This document shows positions 35,089 to 44,168 of a stretch of 64,000 bases of DNA, in pieces. Numbering within the stretch: the first letter of the stretch is position 1; the number at the start of each line of letters is the position of its first letter. Source of the DNA: Lentisalinibacter sediminis (GTDB lineage: Bacteria > Pseudomonadota > Gammaproteobacteria > Steroidobacterales > Woeseiaceae); contig NZ_JAPDRF010000005.1 of NCBI RefSeq assembly GCF_040706615.1, positions 620,001 through 684,000 on the forward strand. The letters are read 5' to 3'. Made by a program: the position numbers and the translations under genes. The notes beneath the pieces are model-generated. The model was not told where the DNA came from and did no database searches. It saw only the letters and a list, made by a program, of their open reading frames with translations.

Positions 35089-35606
35089 GCCGAGGGCTCC
35101 AGCGGCACGCCGAACACCGCGGCGATGCGCGGCTCCAGGTCGGCCACCATGCGGTGCAGGTCCTTGCGGGCGTCCAGCGCGTGAACCACCAGCCCGTTGC
35201 CGTCGAGATCGGCACTGAGGGTGCCGGGCAGCATGCTGATCACGTTGGCGAGCGCGATGCGCGACGCCCCCTCCGGCAGCCGCAGTTCGTGCCGGACCGT
35301 GCCGGGGTAGAGCGGCATGGCCGGATGCAGGGCGCGCACCGCCACGTCCACTGCCCCGGCGAGGGACTGGTGGGCGAACCAGGGCAGGAACCGGAGCAGC
35401 CCGCTCAGGGACAGCAGCGGGCCCTGCCAGAGCCGCAGGCTCAGCAGCGTGGCTGCGGCAACCGCCGGCGCGCCCACCGTCCAGCTGGCGGCGCTGCCGC
35501 CGCCGAGCAGGACCCACAGCAGGCAGAAGAAAGCCGCGCGCCGAGCCCCGCGCAGCCAGCGGTTGCCGCCGGCGATGCGCACTGCGGGACTCGGACGCTC
35601 GGGCAT
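35085..35606 (-). CDS. mrpE: Mrp antiporter subunit E
   Basis: A 173-residue protein, first of the operon. MrpE features: FLPWFAHQSLAGAVDVAVRALHP (about 73-95) and the cytoplasmic part SRIALANVISMLPGTLSADLDGNGLVVHALD (in pieces about 114-145). In Mrp complexes E is needed for assembly and lies beside F and G. The promoter should lie in 35607-35711, but no clear boxes were seen. Confidence 0.9.
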   Translation of the reverse strand: MPERPSPAVRIAGGNRWLRGARRAAFFCLLWVLLGGGSAASWTVGAPAVAAATLLSLRLWQGPLLSLSGLLRFLPWFAHQSLAGAVDVAVRALHPAMPLYPGTVRHELRLPEGASRIALANVISMLPGTLSADLDGNGLVVHALDARKDLHRMVADLEPRIAAVFGVPLEPSA

Positions 35607-35711
35607 CGGTATTCCCTCGTATCCCCCGAAAAGTCTATCGTCCGCCCGGTGCCCCGGACAGCGCGGTTTACCGCAAGTTTCTAGGGCCTGTTAGCGGGCT
35701 AAAAGACCAGC

Positions 35712-38072
35712 TCAGTGAGTCTCGTCGAGCAGGGAGCCTTCGGAGACGGGACGGCCCAGGCTGAACTGCAGCTGCCAGCGGCCGTCGTCCGTCAAGCCGA
35801 GCGACAACAGCACGGGACCGACGGGCGTGCGTCCGGCCAGGGAGCCGGCCAGGCCGTACAGCGTCTCCTCGTCGACGCCGTCCACGCGGCCCTCCGGACG
35901 CCCGGCGTGCAGCCGCAGACCGGCGTACAGCGCCTGACCGAAAACGGGCGAGATCTCGGCGACTCGCCAGTAGTAGCTCGCGCCGGCGAACCAGTAGCCG
36001 TTGCCCCGCAGCTCCCCCGGCCGCAGGCCCGGGAAGGTGCGGATGCCGCCGAGCCGGAACTGGCGGTTCGGCGGCAGCTCGCCGGACAGGCCGGCGCCAC
36101 CGCCGAGCGTCAGGCTGAGCGAGTCGCCGCGCCAGTCGAAGGCCCGGCTGTAGACGCCCTCCACCAGTTCGTAGTCCTGTTCGCCGCCGAGCCAGTCGCC
36201 GGAATGCAGGTAGCGCAGGTTGACGTAGGTGCCCCGGGTGGGCAGTGCCACTGCGTCCCGGGTGTCGTAGATGCCGCCGAGCACGATCGCCGAATCGCCG
36301 AGATCGTCGATTTCCGGCAGGAACGAGAGGCCCGTGTCGATGTCCACGTCCAGCTGGCCGCGGTGCAGCCCGGCGCGCAGCTGCGCGCGGGTACCGAGGT
36401 TCACGCCGAAGTCGAGCTGGCCCCATGTCTCCGTCAGCTGGTAGGTGGCGATGCGGTCCTCGCCCAGGAACACGTCCTGCAGGTCGCTCTCGATGCGGGC
36501 GATGGCCTGGAGGAAGAAACGCTGCCGGATGTCCAGCGGCTGATGGAAGTCCGTCTGCAGCAGACTCTGCTGGCCCACCTGCAGCGCGCTGTGCCACTCG
36601 CCGCCCCGCCGGTTCAGCCAGGTGCGGGTATAGTCGGCCCGCACCAGACCCTGCAGTTCGTCCAGCTCGTTGGCGGTCAGACCCAGATCGAGCCGCAGGT
36701 AATCCGGGCCCCAGGATTTCTCCACCGGGCTGATTGTGAGTATCCGGGCGCCGGGCGGCCCGTTGACTTCGTAGCTCACCCGCTCGAAGTCATCGAGCGC
36801 GAATATCCTGTCGGTGTCCTCGACGATCTGGTCCATCGTCACCTTCGCGCCGGGAGTGACATGCCGCAGCTGCGCGTGGACGTAGCGCTCGTTCACGCGC
36901 TCCAGTCCATCGATCCGGACCTCTGCCAGTTGCAGCGTCCGGCTGCCGCCGTGGCTGATCGATGCCCGCCAGCGCGCGTACTGCGCCTCCGTAACGGCGT
37001 AGCGCCGCAACGACTCCCGCATGTCCGCGGCGGCGGCCCGACCCAGATCGATGGCTTCCGGCACCCGGTGGAAATCGGCGGCCGTGATGTCTCCGATCGG
37101 CACCTCGATGCCGACGTCCTGCTGCGTGAGGGTCGCGATCTGCCGGTTCTGGTTGGCCACCACCGCCACGTCCACGGCGCGTCCCAGCAGGGAGATCGCC
37201 GAGCCGAGCTCGTCCGGTTCCGGCCGGGGCGTCGACAGCCAGGCGGCGATCACCACGTCTGCGCAGACGTCGCGGGCGATGTCTACCGGCAGGTTGCGCA
37301 TCATGCCGCCGTCGGCCAGCACCTGGCCGTCCCGGGCGACGGGCGCGAAGACCCCCGGCACCGCCATGCTGGCGCGCAACGCCAGCGACAGGTCGCCGCT
37401 GCCGAGCACCACCATCTCGCCCGCCACCATGTCGGTGGCGATGGCACGGAAGGGGATGGCGAGGTCGTCGAAGTCCGTGGTGAGCCTGCCGGAGGAGACC
37501 AGGGCCCGGATCATGTCTTCGATGTTCTGTGTGCGCAGCAGGCCGCCGGGTGTCGTCAGGCCGCGGCGGCTGACGCCCAGTTCCACCAGATTGGTGTAGC
37601 TGCGCGTCGCGAGCTTCTCCTGGATGGGCGTGCGCCGGCGCAGCCCCTTGCCGCCCACGGTCTGCGACCAGTCGGTGCCCCGCACGATGCTCTCGATGCG
37701 CTCCGGCGGCATGCCGGCGGCGAGCGGCGCCCCCACCAGCGCGCCCATGCTGGTGCCGACAATGCAGTCCACCGGGATGCGCAGTTCGTCGAGCATCCGC
37801 AGCACGCCGATGTGGGCCGCGCCCTTCGCGCCGCCGCCGCCGAGTACCAGCCCGATGCGGGGGCGCCCGGCCGGCAGCGCGTCGTCGGCCGCGGCCGACG
37901 GCTCCGCCGCGGACGCGACCGACGGCAGCGCCGCGACGCTGAACATCGCCATTGCCGTGACGACTGCCGTGACGATTGGCGCGACAATGGTCACCGTTGC
38001 CACGACCGCCGCCGCGACCGTTGCCGGCAGGGCGCGCAATACGCGCAACAGGCTGTGATTCGGCTTCCTCAT
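35712..38072 (-). CDS. PlpD-like type Vd autotransporter: patatin phospholipase plus BamA-like barrel
   Basis: A 786-residue outer-membrane protein. An unusually long N-terminal signal region (about 57 residues, ending near VASAAEP) precedes the patatin domain (about 70-275): GGGGAKGAAHIGVL oxyanion loop, GTSMG nucleophile elbow (Ser about 107) and DGGMMRNLP with the dyad Asp. A POTRA-like domain (about 385-465) and a 16-strand Omp85 barrel follow, with the conserved loop FRLGGIRTFPGLRPGELRG. Type Vd proteins export a phospholipase A1/lipase through their own barrel. Start chosen at the ATG giving the signal region. Confidence 0.88.
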   Translation of the reverse strand: MRKPNHSLLRVLRALPATVAAAVVATVTIVAPIVTAVVTAMAMFSVAALPSVASAAEPSAAADDALPAGRPRIGLVLGGGGAKGAAHIGVLRMLDELRIPVDCIVGTSMGALVGAPLAAGMPPERIESIVRGTDWSQTVGGKGLRRRTPIQEKLATRSYTNLVELGVSRRGLTTPGGLLRTQNIEDMIRALVSSGRLTTDFDDLAIPFRAIATDMVAGEMVVLGSGDLSLALRASMAVPGVFAPVARDGQVLADGGMMRNLPVDIARDVCADVVIAAWLSTPRPEPDELGSAISLLGRAVDVAVVANQNRQIATLTQQDVGIEVPIGDITAADFHRVPEAIDLGRAAAADMRESLRRYAVTEAQYARWRASISHGGSRTLQLAEVRIDGLERVNERYVHAQLRHVTPGAKVTMDQIVEDTDRIFALDDFERVSYEVNGPPGARILTISPVEKSWGPDYLRLDLGLTANELDELQGLVRADYTRTWLNRRGGEWHSALQVGQQSLLQTDFHQPLDIRQRFFLQAIARIESDLQDVFLGEDRIATYQLTETWGQLDFGVNLGTRAQLRAGLHRGQLDVDIDTGLSFLPEIDDLGDSAIVLGGIYDTRDAVALPTRGTYVNLRYLHSGDWLGGEQDYELVEGVYSRAFDWRGDSLSLTLGGGAGLSGELPPNRQFRLGGIRTFPGLRPGELRGNGYWFAGASYYWRVAEISPVFGQALYAGLRLHAGRPEGRVDGVDEETLYGLAGSLAGRTPVGPVLLSLGLTDDGRWQLQFSLGRPVSEGSLLDETH

Positions 38073-38214
38073 CGCTACCGGGACAGGGGCCACGCAGGGC
38101 AATCCGGTATCGTAGCATCGGCCCGGGGCGGTCAGAGCGGACCGCGTGATATGCGGATACCGGCCGCCGGCCGGAGCCGGCAGAATGGGCGCCGATACGG
38201 ATCGGGAGTCCAGG

Positions 38215-39297
38215 ATGAGAATTGCGGTACTCGGCTCGGGCGCCGGCGGCACGGCCGTCGCCTTCGATTGCGCCTCCCACGGTCACGAGGTGCGACTGTT
38301 CGACTTCCCCCGCTTTGCGGAGAACATCGACCCCATCGCGGGCGCGGGCACCATCACGGCGGACGGCGATATCGCCGGAACCGCGCCAGTGGCTTATTCG
38401 GGTCACGACATCGGCGAGGCGCTGGACGGCGCCGATCTCGTCTACGTCGTCGGCCCGGCCTATTCCACCGAGCCCTTCGGCGAGGCGGTGCGCGGCAGGC
38501 TCACGGCCGGCCAGACGGTGATCGTCTCACCGAGTTCCTGCGGCGGTGCGCTCGCCTTCCGCCGGGCGGCGCGCCTCGGCCGCGGGCGTGATGCCGTGCG
38601 TCTCGCCGAGACGTCGACGCTGCCGTATGCGGTGCGCGTCGTGAAACCCGGCAGCATCCGGGTATTCCTGAAACTGCGCGCGGGCAATCTGCTGGCGGCG
38701 CTGCCGGGTTCCGAGACGGCCTCCGTGCTGGAGAGCATCGCCGACGTCTATCCGGGCATGGAACCCGCCCGCAACGTGCTGCAGACGAGCCTGCAGAACG
38801 CCAACCCGGTCATCCATCCGGCCGTGACGCTGGCCAATGCGGCGCGCATCGAGGGCACCGGCGGCGATTTCCTGTTTTACGAGGAAGGCGTCACCGACTC
38901 GGTCGGCCGGCTGATCGAGGCGCTGGACGGCGAGCGCATCGCCATCGGCCGCGCGCTGGGGCTGGACATCAGACCGGATCCGGAGATGGGCGTACGCCAG
39001 GGCTACATGCGGGAGGCCAACTACGGCTCGGGCTACCGCGAGGCGCCGGGCTTCCGCGGCATCGGCGCGCAGCCCGCACTGAACCACCGCTACCTGAACG
39101 AGGACGTGGGCTACGGGCTGGTGTTCATGGCTCGCCTGGGCGACCAGGCAGGCGTTGCGACACCGATGATGGACGCCGTCATCCGGCTCGCCTCCGTACT
39201 GATGGCCCACGACTATACGGCCGAGGGCCGGCGCACGCCGGAGACGCTCGGCATAGGCGCGCTCGGCCCCGACGATCTGGAGAAGAAGCTGGGCTAG
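38215..39297 (+). CDS. NAD(P)-dependent octopine/nopaline dehydrogenase-family protein
   Basis: A 360-residue two-domain oxidoreductase. The Rossmann motif is VLGSGAGGTAVAFDCASHGH (about 5-24). The C-terminal all-helical domain has HPAVTLANAARIEG and the FYEEGVTDSVGRLIEALDGER stretch typical of the opine dehydrogenase family, whose His is in the NPVIHPAVTL motif. Members condense an amino acid with a 2-oxoacid, but many bacterial homologues are uncharacterised. ATG at 38215 starts the Rossmann fold directly. Monocistronic, divergent from the patatin gene. Confidence 0.85.
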   Translation: MRIAVLGSGAGGTAVAFDCASHGHEVRLFDFPRFAENIDPIAGAGTITADGDIAGTAPVAYSGHDIGEALDGADLVYVVGPAYSTEPFGEAVRGRLTAGQTVIVSPSSCGGALAFRRAARLGRGRDAVRLAETSTLPYAVRVVKPGSIRVFLKLRAGNLLAALPGSETASVLESIADVYPGMEPARNVLQTSLQNANPVIHPAVTLANAARIEGTGGDFLFYEEGVTDSVGRLIEALDGERIAIGRALGLDIRPDPEMGVRQGYMREANYGSGYREAPGFRGIGAQPALNHRYLNEDVGYGLVFMARLGDQAGVATPMMDAVIRLASVLMAHDYTAEGRRTPETLGIGALGPDDLEKKLG

Positions 39298-39310
39298 GCG
39301 GGCGTCCCGC

Positions 39311-39340
39311 GCCGGCATCGGGTTTGCCCCCGACGCCGGC
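39311..39340. terminator. Hairpin between convergent genes
   Basis: GCCGGC-A-TCGGG pairs with CCCGA-C-GCCGGC (11 pairs, one mismatch, six-base loop). It sits 13 bases past one stop and 21 bases from the other. Confidence 0.55.
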
Positions 39341-39361
39341 ACGGATCACCCGCGGGATCAC

Positions 39362-42300
39362 TTAGGGCGCCTGCCAGTCCGGCAGCCGGCCCGGCGTCCA
39401 GGGCGCGCCCAGGCCTTCCAGCCGGCTCTCGATCGCCTGCAGCTCGTCCCGCACGGCCTCGAGTTCCGACAGGGCAGCCGAGAACTCCCGTGCTGCGATG
39501 TCGTACGACGTCTCGTACTGCGCCGGCACCGGGAACTGGGTCCACACCTGGGAGGTGTAGATGGTGTTCACCCGGCTCGCCACCGGCATGGCCACCGGCT
39601 CGTTGCGCGAAGCCACGGTGGTGTCGCCGGTCAGCGCGATCGCGACGTCGGCCAGCTGGTTGGACAGCTTTACCAGTGCCTCGAAGTCGGCTGGCGAGCG
39701 TTCGGGCGTCTGCAGCAATGCCGCCTGCAGATGGTCGATGCGCGAGCGGTACTCCTCCACCGCCTTCACGGCGCCCTGCACGGCACGCTGCAGCCCGGCG
39801 GCCTTCAGCTGGAAGGCCTGCAGGGCGCGGCGGTCGTCGGTGATCTCGGGGCTGTTCTCCAGCGGCTTCACCGTGAACGCCTCGGGCAGGCCGACCGTGG
39901 TCAGCTCGCCGTTGACCAGCCGCGCCAGCTGCACGCTGTACTGGCCGGGCAGAGCCAGCGGACCCACGGGGTCTCGTTCCCAGTACATGCGCTGCTCCGG
40001 CTCGCCGAGTACGATCGGGTCCGGCGGCGGCAGGCGCAGGTCCCAGGCCGCGCGGTGGAAACCCTCCTCCGTCTCGCCGCTGACCTGGCGCACCAGCCGG
40101 CCCTCGGCGTCGCGCACCAGCAGCAGCAGCTGCGGCTCCTCCTGGCGGTCTTCGGCGCGCAGCACCTCCCAGTTCGGGTAAGGCGTGTCGCCGCCCTCGA
40201 TCTCCACCTCGATCTCCCGGCGCCGGCGCTCCTTGCGCGCAGGCAGCAGGGGCTCTTCCAGGTAATAGCTGAACATGGCGCCGTACGGCGGGTTCTTCGC
40301 GGTGTAGAAGCTGCTGCCCATGGAGCCCTTGTCCCGGTCGTCCCAGATGTATCCCTCGATGTAGAGCCAGGGATCGCGCACCGGGAACAGCTCCGCCTCG
40401 CCCAGCGCTTCCGCCTTCGTCCGGAGCGGCGTGTAGTCGTCCAGGATCCAGATGCCGCGGCCGAAGGTGCCCACCACCAGGTCGTTCTCCCGGCGCTGGA
40501 TCTCGAGATCGCGCACGGCGATGGTGGGGAAGTCGCCGCCGGCGAGCTCGTGCCAGTTCTCGCCGCCGTCCTGGGTGAAGTACAGGCCGAACTCGGTGCC
40601 GACGAACAGCAGGTCCGGGTTCACGTGGTCCTCGGCGATGGTGTGGGCGGAGCCCCGGGCCGGCAGGTCGCCGGTGATCGGCCGCCAGCTGCGGCCGCGG
40701 TCCGCGGTCTTCAGGACGTAGGGCTTGTAGTCGCCGCGCTTGTGGTTGTCGAAAACGGCATAGGCCACGTCCGGGTCGTGCACCGAGGCCACCACGTCCT
40801 CGATCAGGGACATGTCCGGCACGCCCGGGAAGCTGGTGGTGCGCCGCCAGGTCTCGCCGCCGTCGCTGGTGACGTTCATGACGCCGTCGTCCGTGCCCAC
40901 GTAGATGATGCCCTCCAGCACCGGACTCTCGCTGAGGCCGATGGCGGCGCCGTAGATGGAGGTGGAATCGTTCTTGGCGATGGTGTCCACGCTCCAGACC
41001 CGGCCCATCACCTCCAGCTGGTTGCGGTCGAGCTGGCGGGTGAGATCCGGGCTCACCTTCTCCCAGCTGTCGCCCCTGTCATCCGAGCGGAACAGGTACT
41101 CCGCCGCGTAGTACAGCCGGTGCGGGTCGTGGGGGCTCACCAGCAGCGGCGTGTTCCAGTTCCACTTGTAGTTCTTCTCGCCGCTATCCGGCAGGGGCGT
41201 GATCGCGATGCGCTCGCGAGTGCGGCGGTCGTAGCGCACCAGGCCGCCGTACTGGTACTGGGCGTAGATGATTTTGGGGTCGTTGGGATCGAACTGGGGC
41301 TTGTAGCCGTCGCCGCCGAGCACGAAGGTCCAGTCGGAGTTGGTGATGCCGTGAAGCACTGTCGTGCGCGACGGCGCGCACAGCGAATTGTTGTCCTGGG
41401 TGCCACCGCAGACGTTGTAGAAGGGTTCGGCGTTGTCCGGGTGGATGCGGTAGAACTGGGTCACGGGCAGGTTGCGCACGTGGCGCCAGGTGGTGCCACC
41501 GTCCCAGGTCTCGTAGATGCCGCCGTCGCCGCCGATGTAGAGGTGGTCGGTGTTCTCCGGGTCGATCCACAGGGCGTGGTCGTCGACGTGGCGGGCCTCC
41601 ATGCCGAGCTGGCGCCAGGTGGCGCCGCCGTCCTCGGAGACGTGGGTGACGGTGTCCAGCGCGTACACCTTGTCGGCGGCCAGCGGGTCGATCACCAGCT
41701 CGTTGTAGTACTGGGGGCTGGTGGTCATGTGGTCCGAGCGTTTCTCCCAGCTGTTGCCGAAGTCGGTGGAGCGGTAGACGCCCTTCTCCTCGTCGTTCGC
41801 CTCGATGATCGCGTATAGGACGTCCGGGGCCGACGGTGCCATGGAGACGCCGATCTTGCCCATGTTGTCCTCGGGCAGGCCGGCGGTGATCTCCGTCCAG
41901 GTCTCGCCGCCGTCGGTGGTCTTGTGGATGCCGCTGCCCGGCCCGCCGTTTATCAGGGTCCAGACGTGGCGGCGGCGCTGGTAGCTCGCGGCCACGATCG
42001 TGTCGGAGTCCGCCGGGTCCACCACGAATTCGTTGATGCCCGTGTGCTCGTCGATGTGGAGGATGCGGGTCCACGTCCCGCCGCCGTCCGTGCTGCGGTA
42101 CAGGCCCCGGTCACCGCCGTCGCTCCACAACGGCCCGTGGGCGGCCACCAGGACAAAGTCACTGTCCTCCGGGTGGATCCAGATGTGGCCGATGTGGCCG
42201 GAGTCCTTCAGGCCCATGTGGGTCCAGCTGTTGCCGCCGTCGATGGATTTGTAGACGCCGTCGCCGTAGCCGACGCTGCGCTGGGCCTTGTTCTCGCCGG

Positions 42301-42649
42301 TGCCCACCCAGATGGTGTCCGGGTCCTGCGGGTCGCGGGTCACCACGCCGATGGCGTAGGCGCCCTGGTCGTCGAAGACCGGCGTCCAGGTGATGGTGTC
42401 GTCGGTGGTCTTCCAGAGATTGCCGGAGGCGACCGCCACCAGGAACTCCTGAGGCTTGTCCGGGTGGAAAGACAGATCCGAGATGCGGCCCGAGCTGATG
42501 GCGGGGCCGATGGTCCTCAGCGGGATGGAAGCCAGCGGATGCGCTTGCTCCTCGGCGGCCTGCGTGCCCGGCGGCACGGCGAGAGCGGCGGTGAGGGCCA
42601 GGACGAATACGGTAGCGGATCGGCGTGAGCGGGAGATTCGGAAATGCAT
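39362..42649 (-). CDS. Exported VPS10/BNR-repeat (sortilin-like) beta-propeller protein
   Basis: A 1095-residue protein with signal peptide (cleavage near GTQAAEE). It carries many Asp-box repeats: SIDGGNSWTH, STDGGGTWTR, TTDGGETWTE, STDFGNSWEK, SEDGGATWRQ, SDDRGDSWEK, TSDGGETWRR, TADRGRSWRP, TQDGGENWHE. These form one or two ten-bladed propellers as in VPS10/sortilin domains. A linker with a beta domain (RAAWDLRLPPPDP) and a C-terminal helical coiled coil (about 960-1080) follow. Bacterial homologues are often called glycosyl hydrolases, but no sialidase active-site Arg triad was recognised. Likely a periplasmic binding or scaffolding protein. Confidence 0.82.
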   Translation of the reverse strand: MHFRISRSRRSATVFVLALTAALAVPPGTQAAEEQAHPLASIPLRTIGPAISSGRISDLSFHPDKPQEFLVAVASGNLWKTTDDTITWTPVFDDQGAYAIGVVTRDPQDPDTIWVGTGENKAQRSVGYGDGVYKSIDGGNSWTHMGLKDSGHIGHIWIHPEDSDFVLVAAHGPLWSDGGDRGLYRSTDGGGTWTRILHIDEHTGINEFVVDPADSDTIVAASYQRRRHVWTLINGGPGSGIHKTTDGGETWTEITAGLPEDNMGKIGVSMAPSAPDVLYAIIEANDEEKGVYRSTDFGNSWEKRSDHMTTSPQYYNELVIDPLAADKVYALDTVTHVSEDGGATWRQLGMEARHVDDHALWIDPENTDHLYIGGDGGIYETWDGGTTWRHVRNLPVTQFYRIHPDNAEPFYNVCGGTQDNNSLCAPSRTTVLHGITNSDWTFVLGGDGYKPQFDPNDPKIIYAQYQYGGLVRYDRRTRERIAITPLPDSGEKNYKWNWNTPLLVSPHDPHRLYYAAEYLFRSDDRGDSWEKVSPDLTRQLDRNQLEVMGRVWSVDTIAKNDSTSIYGAAIGLSESPVLEGIIYVGTDDGVMNVTSDGGETWRRTTSFPGVPDMSLIEDVVASVHDPDVAYAVFDNHKRGDYKPYVLKTADRGRSWRPITGDLPARGSAHTIAEDHVNPDLLFVGTEFGLYFTQDGGENWHELAGGDFPTIAVRDLEIQRRENDLVVGTFGRGIWILDDYTPLRTKAEALGEAELFPVRDPWLYIEGYIWDDRDKGSMGSSFYTAKNPPYGAMFSYYLEEPLLPARKERRRREIEVEIEGGDTPYPNWEVLRAEDRQEEPQLLLLVRDAEGRLVRQVSGETEEGFHRAAWDLRLPPPDPIVLGEPEQRMYWERDPVGPLALPGQYSVQLARLVNGELTTVGLPEAFTVKPLENSPEITDDRRALQAFQLKAAGLQRAVQGAVKAVEEYRSRIDHLQAALLQTPERSPADFEALVKLSNQLADVAIALTGDTTVASRNEPVAMPVASRVNTIYTSQVWTQFPVPAQYETSYDIAAREFSAALSELEAVRDELQAIESRLEGLGAPWTPGRLPDWQAP

Positions 42650-42736
42650 CGGGGTTTTACTCCTTTGCGAACGCGGCGTGCGGCGGCCGCGGCGGGACCG
42701 CCGCTCGAGAAGGCAGGAGTATAACTGCCGCGCCGC

Positions 42737-43165
42737 TCAGCGGCCGGCGGAACGCTTGCGGCGGAGTTCCAGCGGATGGGGGACGCGGCGGCGCCCGTCC
42801 ACCAGGTGCATCAGCGCCAGCCACGGGTGGCGCCACATCATGCGCGGCCCCGAATAGCGCATCACCGTGCGGGCGAACTCCCGGGGCTCGCGCTTGTAGC
42901 AGTGGATCGGACAGTTGGCACAGGTGGGCTTGTCCTCGCCGTAGGGACATTTCTGCAGCCGCCGTGCTGCGTAGGCGAGGAAGTCCGTGCATTCGGCGCA
43001 GGGCGTGCCGCTCTCCGGGCGGCCTGCCGTATCGCTGCTCCGCTGACTCCCCGACTGGCTGTCCGACTGATGACGGTCGCGGCAGTACAGCGCCACCATG
43101 TGGCGCATGGTTTTCTGCTCCCGGCCGAGGCGGCCGTGGAGCGGTGTCTCTCGACCCTGTGTCAT
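42737..43165 (-). CDS. YgbA-family (nitrous-oxide-stimulated promoter) cysteine-rich protein
   Basis: A 142-residue protein. The conserved block runs TMRHMVALYCRDRH, then CAECTDFLAYAARRLQKCPYG and KPTCANCPIHCYKREPREFAR, with seven Cys in that core, then MRYSGPRMMWRHP. This matches the YgbA family, whose E. coli member is induced by NO and helps recovery of growth under nitrosative stress. The Cys arrangement suggests a metal or Fe-S site. The ATG at 43165 was chosen; an upstream in-frame extension has no family match. Divergent from the AsmA-like gene. Confidence 0.85.
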   Translation of the reverse strand: MTQGRETPLHGRLGREQKTMRHMVALYCRDRHQSDSQSGSQRSSDTAGRPESGTPCAECTDFLAYAARRLQKCPYGEDKPTCANCPIHCYKREPREFARTVMRYSGPRMMWRHPWLALMHLVDGRRRVPHPLELRRKRSAGR

Positions 43166-43240
43166 GGCAGTCGCTTCCCCACGGCATGTAATGATGACAG
43201 CCGCGGCGGCTATGCCCGATCCGTAGTTGCCACTATCGTC

Positions 43241-43310
43241 CGACACAGCCCGACACAGCTCCCCGGCACAGCCGGTCGTGACACGTCGGTTGCACGAGGC
43301 GCACGTCGGT
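43241..43310. repeat. Two pairs of short direct repeats in the divergent intergenic region
   Basis: CGACACAGC occurs at 43241 and 43251 (10-base period); CACGTCGGT occurs at 43282 and 43302 (20-base period). Helical-turn spacing is compatible with regulator binding for ygbA or the divergent gene. Confidence 0.35.
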
Positions 43311-43391
43311 GTGGCAGCTTGAGTGGGATGCCGCCGGCGCGTAGCCTGCGGTGACAGATCAAGACACAGGAATACCGACAAGGGGACCGAT

Positions 43392-44129
43392 ATGAGCAGC
43401 GGAGCAAGGAAGACCCTGATCGCCGTCGCCGCCATCGTGATCGTGATCGCGGCGGGGCTCGTCTATGTCTACACGCAGCTGGACACGATTGTGGCCGGCC
43501 TGATCGAGGAGCAGGGTTCGGCGGCGACGGAGACGCCCGTGCGGGTGAGCGGCGTGTCCATCGATCTCGGCGAGGCACGCGCGGAAATCGCCGGGCTCAC
43601 CGTCGGCAACCCGGACGGCTACGGCGGCAACGCGATGTCGCTGGGCCGGTTCGTGATCCGCATCGACCCGGCCACCGTCACCGAGGACACCATCGTGCTG
43701 AAGGAGGTGACGGTCTCCGGCGCCACGGTGAACCTGATCCAGCGGGCGACCGGCAGCAACCTGCGCGAGCTGATGAACAACCTGGAATCCGCCGGCGGGG
43801 ATCAGCAGCCGGACGACGAGGCAGGCCCGGGCCGCAAGCTGATCATCGAGCGATTCGTGCTGGAGGATGCCAGCGCCTCCGTGTCGCTGCCGGATCTCGA
43901 CGAACAACGCTCCGTCGACATACCGCGCATACAGCTCACCGACATCGGCCGTGCGTCCGGCGGCGCCACCGGCACGGAGGTCGCGCGCCAGGTGCTGGAG
44001 CCGGTGATAGAGCGTGTGCTGCAGTCGGCCGCGACGGAATCCCTGAAGGACCGGGCCAAAGAGAAGCTGGATCAGTTCAAGGAGGGGCTGATGAATAAAT
44101 TCGGCGGCGACGACGAGGAATCCGGCTGA
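43392..44129 (+). CDS. Membrane-anchored AsmA/DUF748-like protein
   Basis: A 245-residue protein with one N-terminal membrane helix (TLIAVAAIVIVIAAGLVYVY) and a periplasmic beta-rich domain. VRVSGVSIDLGEARAEIAGLTVGNP then LGRFVIRIDPATV and VLKEVTVSGATVNL are the repeating strands of AsmA-like proteins, which handle envelope lipid traffic. The C-terminus is an amphipathic helix rich in Lys/Glu. The ATG at 43392 has an AAGGGG element about eight bases upstream. Much shorter than typical AsmA, so the role is uncertain. Confidence 0.75.
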   Translation: MSSGARKTLIAVAAIVIVIAAGLVYVYTQLDTIVAGLIEEQGSAATETPVRVSGVSIDLGEARAEIAGLTVGNPDGYGGNAMSLGRFVIRIDPATVTEDTIVLKEVTVSGATVNLIQRATGSNLRELMNNLESAGGDQQPDDEAGPGRKLIIERFVLEDASASVSLPDLDEQRSVDIPRIQLTDIGRASGGATGTEVARQVLEPVIERVLQSAATESLKDRAKEKLDQFKEGLMNKFGGDDEESG

Positions 44130-44168
44130 CTCTGCCGGCTCGGCCGACGTTCCCGGCCGCAGACAGGA

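Noticed and set aside
35715..38591. A 958-codon plus-strand frame opposite the patatin gene, and similar long antisense frames at 11589-14069, 20984-23020, 39731-41818 and 54305-55843
   Set aside because: All mirror confident genes, have low-complexity His/Arg/Gln-rich products and lack initiation signals.
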